NCBI RefSeq assembly: GCF_004766045.1
Contig: NZ_SPQQ01000016.1
Span: forward strand, 1-64,000
Length of the DNA: 64,000 bases
Direction: 5' to 3'
DNA from: Desulfosporosinus fructosivorans
GTDB taxonomy: Bacteria > Bacillota > Desulfitobacteriia > Desulfitobacteriales > Desulfitobacteriaceae
Shown here: piece after piece, positions 24,655 through 33,695 of the stretch
How the letters are laid out: each line of letters opens with the position of its first letter
Position numbering within the stretch: position 1 is the stretch's first letter
Notes under the pieces: generated by a model
What the model was told of the DNA's origin: nothing
Seen by the model: the letters and a program-made list of their open reading frames with translations, nothing else
Databases searched by the model: none
Position numbers and translations under genes: made by a program

Positions 24655-26802
24655 TTAGAGAATAGGTGGATTATCCTTACGTTCGTTTGGCATTGCATCT
24701 TTGCGAGATAGATTCAACCTGCCTTGTTTGTCTATAGCTGTTGCCTTGACCATAATTTCATCCCCAGCCTTCACTATGTCCTCCACCTTTTCAACGCGTT
24801 CATGAGCCAGTTGCGAAATATGCACTAAGCCTTCTTTACCAGTGAGCCCTAAGACTCCCGGAATGACCTCCACGAAAGCGCCAAAATCCATAACACGTGT
24901 TACTTTACCCTTATAGATTTTGCCTACTTCAACTTCTTGGGTTAGCGCTTGGATAATCTTTAAGGCCTGCTCGCCGCCATCCCCACCAACCGATGATATA
25001 AAGACGCGTCCATCATCCTCGATGTCAATTTTGACTCCTGTTTGCTCAACAATCTTCTTGATTGTTTTCCCGCCAGGTCCAATAACATCCCGAATCTTAT
25101 CTGGATGAATCGACGCAGTGATAATTCTAGGCGCATAAGTAGAAAGTTGAGCGCGCGGTTTATCTATAATAGCTACCATTTTATCCAAGATAAAGAGCCG
25201 GCCTGCCTTGGCTTGGGTTAAGGCTTTCAGCAAGATTTCTCGAGATACACCCTTTATTTTAATATCCATCTGCAAAGCAGTGACGCCTTTGCTAGTACCG
25301 GCCACTTTGAAATCCATATCTCCGAAATGATCTTCTAAGCCTTGGATATCAGTAAGGATCGCGATGTTATCCCCTTCTTTGATGAGTCCCATTGCAATGC
25401 CTGCTACAGGTGCTGTGATAGGAACACCTGCATCCATCATCGATAAGGTACTTCCACAAACTGAGGCCATCGAGCTCGAACCATTAGATTCTAAAACCTC
25501 AGAAACCAAACGAATCGTATATGGAAATTCGTTTTCATCGGGGAGAACAGGGGTCAAAGCTCTTTCAGCTAAAGCACCATGCCCTATATCCCTGCGAGAT
25601 GGTCCACGCATCATTTTAATTTCCCCAACACTGTAGGGTGGGAAATTATAGTGATGTATATAACGCTTAGACCTTTCAAGACCTAAACCATCCAGTATTT
25701 GTTCATCTCTTGCTGCCCCCAGCGTAGCCACTGTTAGCACTTGAGTTTGTCCACGTGTAAAGAGCCCCGTTCCATGGGTACGTGGTAGAATTCCTACTTC
25801 GACACTGATCGGACGCACTTCATCCACTGCCCGGCCATCTGGACGAATATGCTCATCCGTGATCAATTTTCTAACAATCAGGTGCGTAATATCTTCCAAG
25901 ATCCTCTTGATTGCTTTAGAATCCTCTGGGAATTCAGCTTCAAAATAGCTCAGGGCTTCTGCTTTAACTGCATCGATCGCACCCTCTCGAGCTTTCTTCT
26001 CTTCGACACGCACTGCCTCATCCAATTTAGTATACGTATAGGCTTTAACAGCTTCCACAAGTTGATCTTGTATTTTGGTTAGCTTTAGCTCATCTTTTTC
26101 TTTAGCTAATCCCATAGCCTTGGCTTCTTCACGATAGTCTTCTATAAACTTAGCAATCTTTTTAACTTCTGCATGCCCAAACATTATCGCTTCCAATATT
26201 TGATCTTCAGGTACTTCATGGGCGCTGGCTTCCACCATCATAACCGCGTCTACTGTTCCTGCTACTGTAAGAAGCATTCGACTTTTCGCAGATTGATCAA
26301 TGGTTGGATTAACAATGTATTCTTCTTCAATTAGCCCAACTGTGACAGCCGCAATAGGACCTTCGAAGGGAATGTTCGAGATGGTTAATGCTGCGGATAC
26401 TGCATTGATTGCTGTAATATCTGTCGCACAGTCTTGATCAACAGACATAACCGCTGCAACCACTTGAACTTCATTACGAAACCCTTGTGGGAACAACGGA
26501 CGAATTGGACGGTCAATTAAACGAGCAGATAGAGTAGCTTTCTCACTCGCCCTTCCTTCACGTTTAATAAATCCACCTGGAATTTTGCCTGCAGCATACA
26601 TACGCTCTTCAAACTCAACGGTCAAGGGAAAGAAATCTATTCCCTCTCGGGGTAAACCGCTGCCTGTAGCGAACGCAGATACTACTGTATCCCCGTACCT
26701 GAGAAAAATCGCGCCACCCGCTTGTTTACCAATTTTCCCAGTTTGGAAAGTCATGACTCGCCCTCCAACTGTGATTGACTTTTCAAGTATTTGCTGTTTC
26801 AC
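24655..26802 (-). CDS. pnp: Polyribonucleotide nucleotidyltransferase (PNPase)
   Basis: Phosphorolytic 3'-5' exoribonuclease and degradosome component. The 715-residue protein has two RNase PH domains (first with FLRYGDTVVSAFATGS, second with RTHGTGLFTRGQTQVLTVATLG), the catalytic DIQGLEDHFGDMDFKVAGT segment, a KH domain (VIGPGGKTIKKIVEQTG) and a C-terminal S1 domain. The start is GTG at 26802 with AAGGAGG 7 nt upstream. It follows rpsO, the classic gene order, but a terminator hairpin separates them and a promoter of its own in the 26803-26995 gap is likely. Confidence 0.96.
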   Translation of the reverse strand: MKQQILEKSITVGGRVMTFQTGKIGKQAGGAIFLRYGDTVVSAFATGSGLPREGIDFFPLTVEFEERMYAAGKIPGGFIKREGRASEKATLSARLIDRPIRPLFPQGFRNEVQVVAAVMSVDQDCATDITAINAVSAALTISNIPFEGPIAAVTVGLIEEEYIVNPTIDQSAKSRMLLTVAGTVDAVMMVEASAHEVPEDQILEAIMFGHAEVKKIAKFIEDYREEAKAMGLAKEKDELKLTKIQDQLVEAVKAYTYTKLDEAVRVEEKKAREGAIDAVKAEALSYFEAEFPEDSKAIKRILEDITHLIVRKLITDEHIRPDGRAVDEVRPISVEVGILPRTHGTGLFTRGQTQVLTVATLGAARDEQILDGLGLERSKRYIHHYNFPPYSVGEIKMMRGPSRRDIGHGALAERALTPVLPDENEFPYTIRLVSEVLESNGSSSMASVCGSTLSMMDAGVPITAPVAGIAMGLIKEGDNIAILTDIQGLEDHFGDMDFKVAGTSKGVTALQMDIKIKGVSREILLKALTQAKAGRLFILDKMVAIIDKPRAQLSTYAPRIITASIHPDKIRDVIGPGGKTIKKIVEQTGVKIDIEDDGRVFISSVGGDGGEQALKIIQALTQEVEVGKIYKGKVTRVMDFGAFVEVIPGVLGLTGKEGLVHISQLAHERVEKVEDIVKAGDEIMVKATAIDKQGRLNLSRKDAMPNERKDNPPIL

Positions 26803-26994
26803 GATGGAACCTCCTTAAAACTTTTCAATCCTTCTATTCATATTTCTTCTTCGACATTTTATTATTATTTCCTGCAAATTGCATAATAAAACTCTTCTCA
26901 AAGAATAATCTTGATTAGACTATTACATTTTTACGGATTATTGAAAAAAATAGTCTTATATGTATACAATGTGATTCCCTTTACACTATTCTTC

Positions 26995-27027
26995 AAATAA
27001 AGAAGCGGATCATTTTTGATCCGCTTC
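26995..27027 (-). terminator. Intrinsic terminator after rpsO
   Basis: An 11-bp perfect stem (GAAGCGGATCA with TGATCCGCTTC) with a TTTT/AAAA loop, followed on the minus strand by TTTATTTG. It lies 19 nt after the rpsO stop. The rest of the 244-nt gap to pnp is AT-rich without a gene. Confidence 0.85.
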
Positions 27028-27046
27028 CCGTTGCCTTTACATTGAG

Positions 27047-27313
27047 TTATTTCCGCAGACCGAGTACAGCAATAAGATTACGATAACGGTCGAAATCAAC
27101 ATTTTTTAAATATGTCAGTAATGCCCGTCTTGAACCAACCATTTTCAAAAGACCTCGTCGGGAGTGGTGGTCTTTCTTATGCGTCTTAAAGTGTTCTGTC
27201 AAATACGTAATCCGTTCAGTGAGAAGCGCAACTTGTACTTCTGGCGACCCTGTGTCCCCTTCTTTTTGGGCATGCTTTAGGATAATTTCTTGCTTTCTCT
27301 CAGGTGTCATCAT
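27047..27313 (-). CDS. rpsO: 30S ribosomal protein S15
   Basis: Primary 16S rRNA-binding protein of the 30S platform. From ATG 27313 (GGAGG 8 nt upstream) it is 88 residues, the normal size, with TGSPEVQVALLTERI and HKKDHHSRRGLLKMVGSRRALLTYLK conserved. The longer in-frame ORF to 27373 would translate the mRNA leader and is not supported. It has its own sigma-A promoter and a leader of about 95 nt, where S15 autoregulation would be expected. Confidence 0.97.
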   Translation of the reverse strand: MMTPERKQEIILKHAQKEGDTGSPEVQVALLTERITYLTEHFKTHKKDHHSRRGLLKMVGSRRALLTYLKNVDFDRYRNLIAVLGLRK

Positions 27314-27410
27314 GATAAATTCCTCCATTTTTTTTATAATTCCCGACTGCCCAGGTTGACGTTGGAGCCTCACTCAATCCGAGTCAGTGGGACCTCGTAG
27401 TTTCTAAAAT

Positions 27411-27439
27411 AGTATACATGTTAATAATGTTTTTGTAAA
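27411..27439 (-). promoter_or_regulatory. Sigma-A promoter of rpsO
   Basis: The minus strand reads TTTACA, 17 bases, TATACT, in the gap after ribF. The transcript would begin near 27404 with a leader of about 90 nt. That leader holds a small hairpin (ACTC-GGATT-GAGT), a plausible S15 operator by analogy with other Firmicutes. Confidence 0.75.
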
Positions 27440-27484
27440 GGTAAGGACAGTCTGCCAACCGTAAGGGGCTGGATGCATTTGCCC

Positions 27485-28411
27485 CTACACTAAGGTTTCT
27501 CTCAAGATCTGTTCTGCTTTAACCCTGTCTTTATTCAGCTGCATCAAAAGTTCATTAATACCATTAAATTTACGCTCATCACGCAATCGCTCAACAATGT
27601 GCACCATAATCTCACTTCCGTATAGATCCCCGCTAAAATCAAAAAAATGAACCTCAACCATTGTAGTATATAAATCGTGAAAAGTTGGCTTCATGCCAAT
27701 ATTCATCATCCCTGACACACGTTTTCCATTTAAATCGGCCCAAACCGCATATACCCCTCGCTTTGGTACTAAATAGTCTTCTTCAGGCAGTATGTTAGCC
27801 GTCGGGTAACCCAGTTGACGGCCGCGTTCCTCCCCGTGTATGACAGTTCCACGAAGACAAGGAGGGCGCCCTAACAAAGAACTAGCCAGGATAATATCTC
27901 CGTGAAGTAGTGCTTTACGAATGCTGCTTGAAGAAATCACGCGGCCGCCAATACTTTGCGCCTGAAGTACACTAACTCCAAATCCATGTTTCTTCCCTAA
28001 GGCCTGAATCAACTCGGGATTTCCTCTACCTTGAGCACCAAATGAATAATTGAAACCGACCACAACATGAATTACCCCTAGCGGAAGAAGTATTTTCTCC
28101 ACAAACTGTTCTGGGGAAGTATTCGCCATCTCCCTAGTAAAGGGTAAATGGTAGACGGTTTGGACTCCAATCGCTTCTAAATATGATAATCGCTCTCTAG
28201 TTGTCGACAATAGCTTTAGCTCCCGTTCGGGAAATAACACCTTGAGCGGGTGAGGCTCAAAAATTAAAACCGAAAGCCCTACACCTAGACGCATAGCTTG
28301 TCCTAATCCATGCTCAAGCAAGCGACGATGCCCCAGATGTACTCCATCGAAATTACCTAACGCTAATACACAGGGCTCTTTGTTTGTAGGCAGACTTGTT
28401 CGAACTTGCAC
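27485..28411 (-). CDS. ribF: Bifunctional riboflavin kinase/FAD synthetase
   Basis: Makes FMN and FAD from riboflavin. The N-terminal nucleotidyltransferase domain has ALGNFDGVHLGHRRLLEHG and a KHGFGVSVLQAQSI region. The C-terminal flavokinase domain has GRQLGYPTANILPEEDYLVPKRGVYAVWAD and MNIGMKPTF. It has 308 residues, standard length. It follows truB, the usual order at the end of the nusA-infB operon, with structured repeat copy d between them in antisense orientation. Confidence 0.95.
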   Translation of the reverse strand: MQVRTSLPTNKEPCVLALGNFDGVHLGHRRLLEHGLGQAMRLGVGLSVLIFEPHPLKVLFPERELKLLSTTRERLSYLEAIGVQTVYHLPFTREMANTSPEQFVEKILLPLGVIHVVVGFNYSFGAQGRGNPELIQALGKKHGFGVSVLQAQSIGGRVISSSSIRKALLHGDIILASSLLGRPPCLRGTVIHGEERGRQLGYPTANILPEEDYLVPKRGVYAVWADLNGKRVSGMMNIGMKPTFHDLYTTMVEVHFFDFSGDLYGSEIMVHIVERLRDERKFNGINELLMQLNKDRVKAEQILRETLV

Positions 28412-28426
28412 GGATTTGACCTCCTA

Positions 28427-28483
28427 AGTGAACTTGTTTAAGCTAAAGCTGAAATATCGGGACTTTCGATAGGGGAGTAAGTA
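28427..28483 (+). repeat. Dispersed structured repeat, copy d (partial)
   Basis: AGTGAACTTG, then GTTTAAGC, loop TAAA, GCTGAAAT, ATCG: the 5' hairpin is retained with altered but still paired arms (through G-U pairs). The middle is short and the 3' box is not clear. It fills the truB-ribF gap in antisense orientation, next to the ribF ribosome-binding site. Confidence 0.55.
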
Positions 28484-29449
28484 TCATCCAAGTACCTTGT
28501 GTGGAAAAAGGCTTTCATCACGCCAGACCCCAATTCCAATCAAATTTCCGTCCTCAAATACCTGGACAGAGGGCGAATTCGATAATCCATCTTCAATGTT
28601 CGATATTCGAACGCTAGACTTCATTTCGAGCTTCGCACCACGATCTACGAACGATGGGTCGCCTTCGGAAGGCGTATAAACTAGTTCACGCTTGGTAGGC
28701 AAGCCATGACGAAAAGCATTTGCGCGATCAGCTGATAAGTTTACCCGTGGTAGATCGATTCCAGCAGTCAGCGGAAGTAAGAAGTCATATTTTGACTTTT
28801 GTACCGCCTCTTCGATTTCCTCAAGTGTCCAACTCTCCTCTATCCTGAATGGCCCGGAACGAATGCGTAATAAATTAGACATATGTGCCCCACAGCCTAG
28901 AGCCTGTCCAAGATCATGACTGATTGTCCGTATGTATGTCCCTTTTGAGCACTCAATATCTAATGTCGCCCGTGGAAATTCCCCTTCATACCATTTTACC
29001 AGTTTTAAGTTATATATAAATACCTCGCGTGACGCTCTCTCAATCGTTAACCCTTGGCGAGCGTATTCATATAAGTGTTTTCCTTCTTTACGAACTGCCG
29101 AATACATTGGAGGGGTTTGAGATATTTTACCCAGAAAATTCGGTAGTACCCATTCTAAATCGCTCTGTTTCAAATCGGGTTTAGTCTGATGGACCTCTTT
29201 CCCGAACGCATCCTGAGTATCTGTCGTAACTCCAAACGTAACCTCGGCAAGATAAGCTTTCCCTTGTTCCGTTATGTATTCTGCTAAACGTGTTCCCTTA
29301 CCGACGCAAATTGGCAAAACTCCAGCCACTCCGGGATCAAGCGTCCCTGTGTGGCCAATTTTTTTGGTTTTCAGTACTCTCCGCATCCAGACAACAACAT
29401 CAGACGATGTCATGCCTGGTGGTTTAAGGACGTTAATGATCCCTTCCAA
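28484..29449 (-). CDS. truB: tRNA pseudouridine(55) synthase, with a repeat-derived C-terminal insertion
   Basis: Converts U55 of tRNAs to pseudouridine. The catalytic aspartate lies in KIGHTGTLDPGVAGVLPI near residue 38; VTFGVTTDTQDAFGKEV and CSKGTYIRTISHDLGQALGCGAHM are conserved. The C-terminal PUA-like part ends normally (FEDGNLIGIGVWRDESLFPHKVLG). Between RELVY and that end is an insertion of about 35 residues including SVRISNIEDGLSNS. It is encoded by TTCGA-rich DNA of the kind found in the intergenic tracts; the same tract in front of uppS would also read RISNIE. The frame is intact and the insertion is away from the active site, so activity is probably kept. Confidence 0.93.
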   Translation of the reverse strand: MEGIINVLKPPGMTSSDVVVWMRRVLKTKKIGHTGTLDPGVAGVLPICVGKGTRLAEYITEQGKAYLAEVTFGVTTDTQDAFGKEVHQTKPDLKQSDLEWVLPNFLGKISQTPPMYSAVRKEGKHLYEYARQGLTIERASREVFIYNLKLVKWYEGEFPRATLDIECSKGTYIRTISHDLGQALGCGAHMSNLLRIRSGPFRIEESWTLEEIEEAVQKSKYDFLLPLTAGIDLPRVNLSADRANAFRHGLPTKRELVYTPSEGDPSFVDRGAKLEMKSSVRISNIEDGLSNSPSVQVFEDGNLIGIGVWRDESLFPHKVLG

Positions 29450-30416
29450 TCCTTAACGCCTCCTCAACTGCGGTAGTTATGCTTTGTTTAGCCTCAGCCA
29501 TCGGAATCCTAAGAGTACACCCCGCAGCACGCTGGTGTCCTCCTCCTCCGAACAAAGCAGCAATCTCATTGACATTCAGCCAAAGATTGGAACGCAGGCC
29601 CCCTTTAATTTCATGAGGGCTAAGCTCTTTCAGCAAGACTGCCACCTCAACGCCGGCAATACTCCGAGCGTGATTAACCAATCCCTCACTCATCTCTTGC
29701 TCTGCGCCGCTTTTCTGAAAATCTTCCGCGCTTAAAGTCATAATCGCCAACTGCCCATCTGCAAGGATTTCTAATCCGTTCAGGGCACACTGCAGCAACC
29801 GGATCTGAGCGAGAGGCTTTTGGTTAAATATGTTATGGTGGATAAGTGACAAATCCACACCAATATCTAATAGGTCTGCAGTCAATCGATGTGTTTGCGC
29901 AGTCGTATTGCTATACTCAAAGCATCCTGAATCCGTCACAATCGCTGTGTAAAGATTAGTAGCCATGTCTACATCGAATTCCACACCTAACCGATTTATA
30001 AACGTCACAGCAAGTTCTCCAACTGAGCTAGCATGCACATCGACCCAATTAAAGTCCCCAAAGAACAGATTTGAAATATGGTGATCTAAGTTAAGTACGG
30101 TACTGTCCTCCGGAATATCGGACCTAGACATGTTAACTCGCCCTAGGTCCGTACAGTCTACAAACAATAAGACCTTGGCTTGGGGACTAGGAAGCGCCTG
30201 ACTTATCCGAGACGAGCCAGGTAAAAACGCTAAATAACTTGGTACGGGATTAGGATTATAAAGTGACACTTCTTTTCCCATTTTCTCCAAAGCTAAGCCA
30301 ATCGCCAACATGGAGCCAATACAATCGCCATCCGGAGAAACATGGGAGAAAAGCGCCACCTTTGGCGCTTTTCTTATCACTTCGATCATTTCCTCAGGAG
30401 TGTTTTTATGAATCAT
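29433..30416 (-). CDS. nrnA: DHH-family bifunctional oligoribonuclease / pAp phosphatase
   Basis: NrnA-type phosphoesterase degrading very short RNAs and 3'-phosphoadenosine 5'-phosphate. The DHH domain shows FSHVSPDGDCIGSMLAIG, LFVDCTDLGRV, LNLDHHISNLFFGDFNWVD and AIVTDSGCFEYSNTT; the DHHA1 domain ends with FGGGGHQRAAGCTL. I placed the start at ATG 30416 (AGGTAAGG 9 nt upstream), overlapping the rbfA stop; upstream in-frame ATGs lie inside rbfA. It overlaps truB by 17 nt. Gene order rbfA-nrnA-truB-ribF is the Firmicutes norm. Confidence 0.94.
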   Translation of the reverse strand: MIHKNTPEEMIEVIRKAPKVALFSHVSPDGDCIGSMLAIGLALEKMGKEVSLYNPNPVPSYLAFLPGSSRISQALPSPQAKVLLFVDCTDLGRVNMSRSDIPEDSTVLNLDHHISNLFFGDFNWVDVHASSVGELAVTFINRLGVEFDVDMATNLYTAIVTDSGCFEYSNTTAQTHRLTADLLDIGVDLSLIHHNIFNQKPLAQIRLLQCALNGLEILADGQLAIMTLSAEDFQKSGAEQEMSEGLVNHARSIAGVEVAVLLKELSPHEIKGGLRSNLWLNVNEIAALFGGGGHQRAAGCTLRIPMAEAKQSITTAVEEALRIGRDH

Positions 30417-30783
30417 GAGTTTCATCCTTACCTGCATCGTCAGAAACTTCAACATCCCTTAATAACTTCGCTATGTGTGCCCCATGTTCAATTGAAGGGT
30501 CGTATACAAAAACGATTGCTGGAACGTGTCGGAGTCGTATACGCTTCCCGATTTCACAACGTATAAACCCCGCTGCTCGATTCAACACATCCAAAGATGT
30601 TTTCCCTTCATCCTCAGTCCCCAGAACACTAATATACACTTTCGCGTGAGCCAGATCGCCCGCAACATCTACACTTGTTAAAGTTACAAATCCCAAGCGA
30701 GGATCTTTTAACTCTACCCGAATGAGTTGAGATATTTCTTCTTTGAGCGTTTCAGCCAAACGATTAGGTCGATGTTTTGCCAT
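30406..30783 (-). CDS. rbfA: Ribosome-binding factor A
   Basis: Assists late maturation of the 30S subunit and 16S 5'-end processing. It has 125 residues with the KH-like core: RPNRLAETLKEEISQLIRVELKDPRLGFVTLTSVDV, AKVYISVLG and LRHVPAIVFVYDPSIEHGAHIAKLL. A short acidic tail (SDDAGKDETHDS) overlaps the nrnA start. It is 24 nt downstream of infB. Confidence 0.95.
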   Translation of the reverse strand: MAKHRPNRLAETLKEEISQLIRVELKDPRLGFVTLTSVDVAGDLAHAKVYISVLGTEDEGKTSLDVLNRAAGFIRCEIGKRIRLRHVPAIVFVYDPSIEHGAHIAKLLRDVEVSDDAGKDETHDS

Positions 30784-30807
30784 AGTTATCCCTCCAGGGC
30801 CGATTTA

Positions 30808-33651
30808 CTAAAGTGTGCGTTTGACTTCCTCCATCACAAACGCTTCAATGATGTCTCCTTCTTTAAGGTCATTGTATTTTTCGATGCCAATTCCACATTC
30901 ATAACCCTCGGCAACTTCTTTAACATCGTCTTTAAAGCGGCGAAGAGATTCCATTACCCCTTCATGAATTACGATACTATCACGGATAACTCGCACTTTC
31001 GCTGAACGGACAATCTTCCCTTCGGTCACCATACAACCAGCAACCGTTCCTGCTTTAGGGACTTTAAAGACCATACGCACTTCAACTTTACCTAAAACGA
31101 CTTCTTTAAAGGTAGGATCAAGTAGACCAGTCATTGCCGCTTTAACATCTTCAATGGCATCATATATGACTCGATACAGACGCAAATCAACGCCCTCTAG
31201 CTCAGCCGTCGCCTTCGTATGGGAGTCCGGCCGGACATTAAAGCCTATAATAATAGCATTTGAAGCTGAGGCCAGCATAATATCATTTTTATTGATAGCA
31301 CCCACTCCGCCGTGGATTGGGTTGACGCGTACCTCGTCTGTCGAAAGCCTAAGAAGCGACTGCCGCAATGCTTCAACTGATCCTTGAACGTCGGCTTTGA
31401 TAATAATATTTAATTCTTTTATTTCACCCTCTTTGATTTTCTCAAAAAGGTCTTCTAAACTTACCTTAACGACGGTCTTTTTAGACTCTTCTACTTTACG
31501 CACTGAGATACGTGCAGACGTTATTTGGCGAGCTAATTTTTCGTCCGCGACAACATAGAATAATTCTCCCGCTTCAGGCACTTCAGATAAGCCATGAACT
31601 TCAACCGGCATCGATGGGCCTGCTTTTTTAACACGTTGCCCTTTATCATCAACCATGGCCTTAATTCGACCAAATGCACAGCCTGCCACCGCAACATCCC
31701 CGATATTGAGCGTACCCTTGGAAACGAGTACTGTTGCGATCGGTCCCTTACCTTTATCCAATTCAGCCTCGATGACGGTCCCTGCTGCTGCACGTTTCGG
31801 ATTTGCTTTATAGTCCCGAACTTCCGCGACAAGAAGAATCATTTCCAGAAGTTTATCGATGCCTAAATTACCTTTTGCTGATACTGGAACGGCAATGGTT
31901 TCTCCGCCCCATTCTTCAACCACAAGACCGTACTCTGTAAGTTCTTGTTTAACTTTTTCCGGGGTTGCATTTTCTTTATCTATCTTATTAATAGCTACGA
32001 TGATGGGAACATCAGCCGCTTTGGCGTGATTGATAGCCTCTATAGTCTGAGGCATAACTCCATCATCCGCTGCTACTACCAACACTGCAATATCTGTGAC
32101 TTGTGCACCTCGAGCACGCATAGCTGTGAAGGCCTCATGTCCAGGTGTATCTAAGAAAGTAATCTTTTGGCCATTGACCTCAACTTGGTACGCTCCGATA
32201 TGCTGAGTAATTCCACCAGCCTCCGAAGCCGTCACATGCGTAGTACGAATGCAATCCAAAAGCGAAGTTTTTCCATGATCAACGTGTCCCATTACAGTTA
32301 CTACTGGCGGGCGAAAAACGAGGTCCTCAGGATCATCATCAATTTCTACAATAACAGCCATTGATTTTTCAGCTTTTACTTCAACTGTTACTCCCATTTC
32401 AGCAGCTAAAATTGTTGCTGTTTCAGCGTCCAACTCCTGATTAATAGTAGCCATGACCCCTAGCGTCATCAGGTGTTTAATGATTTCTCCCGCCTTACGG
32501 CCCATTTTAGCAGCTAAATCTTGTACTGAAATAGACTCCTGAATTACAATGTGTTTCGGCGAGGTGTCCCGAACTTCTTTCTTGGGACGCTTCTGATAAC
32601 GGCTGCGATGCGGTGAACGAATCGCATTTTCTTTTTCCTTTTCTAATTCACGTTTCCGTTCATAGGCTTTGTCTTGGGCTTTCTTATTAGCAGGTGGCTG
32701 ACGTTTGGGTTGCTCTGTGACCGTTGGAGTCGACGGAGCACCTACACCAGCTCGTGCAGGCATGCCGGGGCGTTGACCTTGCGACTGCCCTTGAAAGCCG
32801 CCTGGACGTGCGCCTTGTGGTTGTCCTTGATAGCCTGGTCGTGCACCTTGTGGCTGTCCTTGATAGCCTGGACGTGCGCCTTGTGGTTGTCCTTGAAAGC
32901 CTGGTCGTGGACCTTGTGGCTGTCCTTGGTAGCCTGATCGTGGACCTTGTGGCTGTCCTTGGTAGCCTGGTCGTGGACCTTGTGGCTGTCCTTGGTAGCC
33001 TGGTCGTGGACCTTGTGGCTGTCCTTGGTAGCCTGGTCGTGGACCTTGTGGTTGTCCTTGGTAGCCTGGTCGTGGACCTTGTGGCTGTCCTTGATAGCCT
33101 GGTCGTGGACCTTGTGGCTGTCCTTGATAACCTGGTCGTGGAGCTTGTGGCTGTCCTTGATAGCCTGGTCGTGGACCTTGCGGCTGTCCTTGATAGCCTG
33201 GTCGTGGACCTTGTGGCTGTCCTTGATAGCCTGGTCGTGGGCCTTGCGGCTGTCCTTCTATACCTGGTCGTGGGCCTTGCGGCTGTCCTTCTATACCTGG
33301 TCGTGGGCCTTGCGGCTGTCCTTCTATACCTGGTCGTGGGCTTTGCGGCTGTCCTTCTATGTTTGGTCGTGATTCTTGAGGACGTCCTTCTATTTCTGGA
33401 CGAGCTAATTTCGGCTGTCCTTCTTGTCCGGATTCAGATGTAACTGGCCTTGCGTCTACAGTATTTTTCTGTTCAGAATGATCCAAATTTATCTCCTTTC
33501 CTTTCAGTTCTTTTCTTAAACGATCTGCATCTTTCTGCTCGACCGTACTTAAATGATTTTTCACATCTGTTCCAATAGCCACGAGTCTTGTCATCACTTC
33601 TTTACTACTAAAGTTCAATTCTTTTGCTAGTTCATGAACACGAATACTCAT
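30808..33651 (-). CDS. infB: Translation initiation factor IF-2 with a long tandem-repeat linker
   Basis: Initiation GTPase that places fMet-tRNA on the 30S subunit. An N-terminal IF2-N domain (MSIRVHELAKELNFSSKEVMTRL) is followed by a low-complexity linker. This contains about 20 tandem 11-residue units of the type GQPQGPRPGYQ, residues about 78-297, then a basic stretch (KKAQDKAYERKRELEKEKE). The G domain shows VMGHVDHGKTSLLDCI, DTPGHEAFTAM and NKIDK, and domains II-IV follow normally. Total 947 residues; the linker alone accounts for the extra length. It occupies the standard place after the L7Ae-type gene. Confidence 0.96.
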   Translation of the reverse strand: MSIRVHELAKELNFSSKEVMTRLVAIGTDVKNHLSTVEQKDADRLRKELKGKEINLDHSEQKNTVDARPVTSESGQEGQPKLARPEIEGRPQESRPNIEGQPQSPRPGIEGQPQGPRPGIEGQPQGPRPGIEGQPQGPRPGYQGQPQGPRPGYQGQPQGPRPGYQGQPQAPRPGYQGQPQGPRPGYQGQPQGPRPGYQGQPQGPRPGYQGQPQGPRPGYQGQPQGPRPGYQGQPQGPRSGYQGQPQGPRPGFQGQPQGARPGYQGQPQGARPGYQGQPQGARPGGFQGQSQGQRPGMPARAGVGAPSTPTVTEQPKRQPPANKKAQDKAYERKRELEKEKENAIRSPHRSRYQKRPKKEVRDTSPKHIVIQESISVQDLAAKMGRKAGEIIKHLMTLGVMATINQELDAETATILAAEMGVTVEVKAEKSMAVIVEIDDDPEDLVFRPPVVTVMGHVDHGKTSLLDCIRTTHVTASEAGGITQHIGAYQVEVNGQKITFLDTPGHEAFTAMRARGAQVTDIAVLVVAADDGVMPQTIEAINHAKAADVPIIVAINKIDKENATPEKVKQELTEYGLVVEEWGGETIAVPVSAKGNLGIDKLLEMILLVAEVRDYKANPKRAAAGTVIEAELDKGKGPIATVLVSKGTLNIGDVAVAGCAFGRIKAMVDDKGQRVKKAGPSMPVEVHGLSEVPEAGELFYVVADEKLARQITSARISVRKVEESKKTVVKVSLEDLFEKIKEGEIKELNIIIKADVQGSVEALRQSLLRLSTDEVRVNPIHGGVGAINKNDIMLASASNAIIIGFNVRPDSHTKATAELEGVDLRLYRVIYDAIEDVKAAMTGLLDPTFKEVVLGKVEVRMVFKVPKAGTVAGCMVTEGKIVRSAKVRVIRDSIVIHEGVMESLRRFKDDVKEVAEGYECGIGIEKYNDLKEGDIIEAFVMEEVKRTL
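32763..33420 (-). repeat. 33-bp tandem repeat encoding the IF-2 linker
   Basis: About 20 units of 33 bp, nearly identical in the middle of the array and more diverged at both ends (GQPKLARPEIE at one end, GQPQGARPGGFQ at the other). That pattern suggests expansion from the centre. The unit keeps frame, and the antisense strand is also open, which creates spurious plus-strand ORFs. Confidence 0.92.
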
Positions 33652-33695
33652 TTAACCACCCCCACATAATCGTCTCCCACATTACGCTCCAAGCA

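Noticed and set aside
32724..33443. A 239-residue plus-strand ORF with repeated LVVDLVAVLGS
   Set aside because: It is the antisense of the IF-2 tandem repeat; the 33-bp unit keeps several frames open. No ribosome site, and infB on the other strand is certain.
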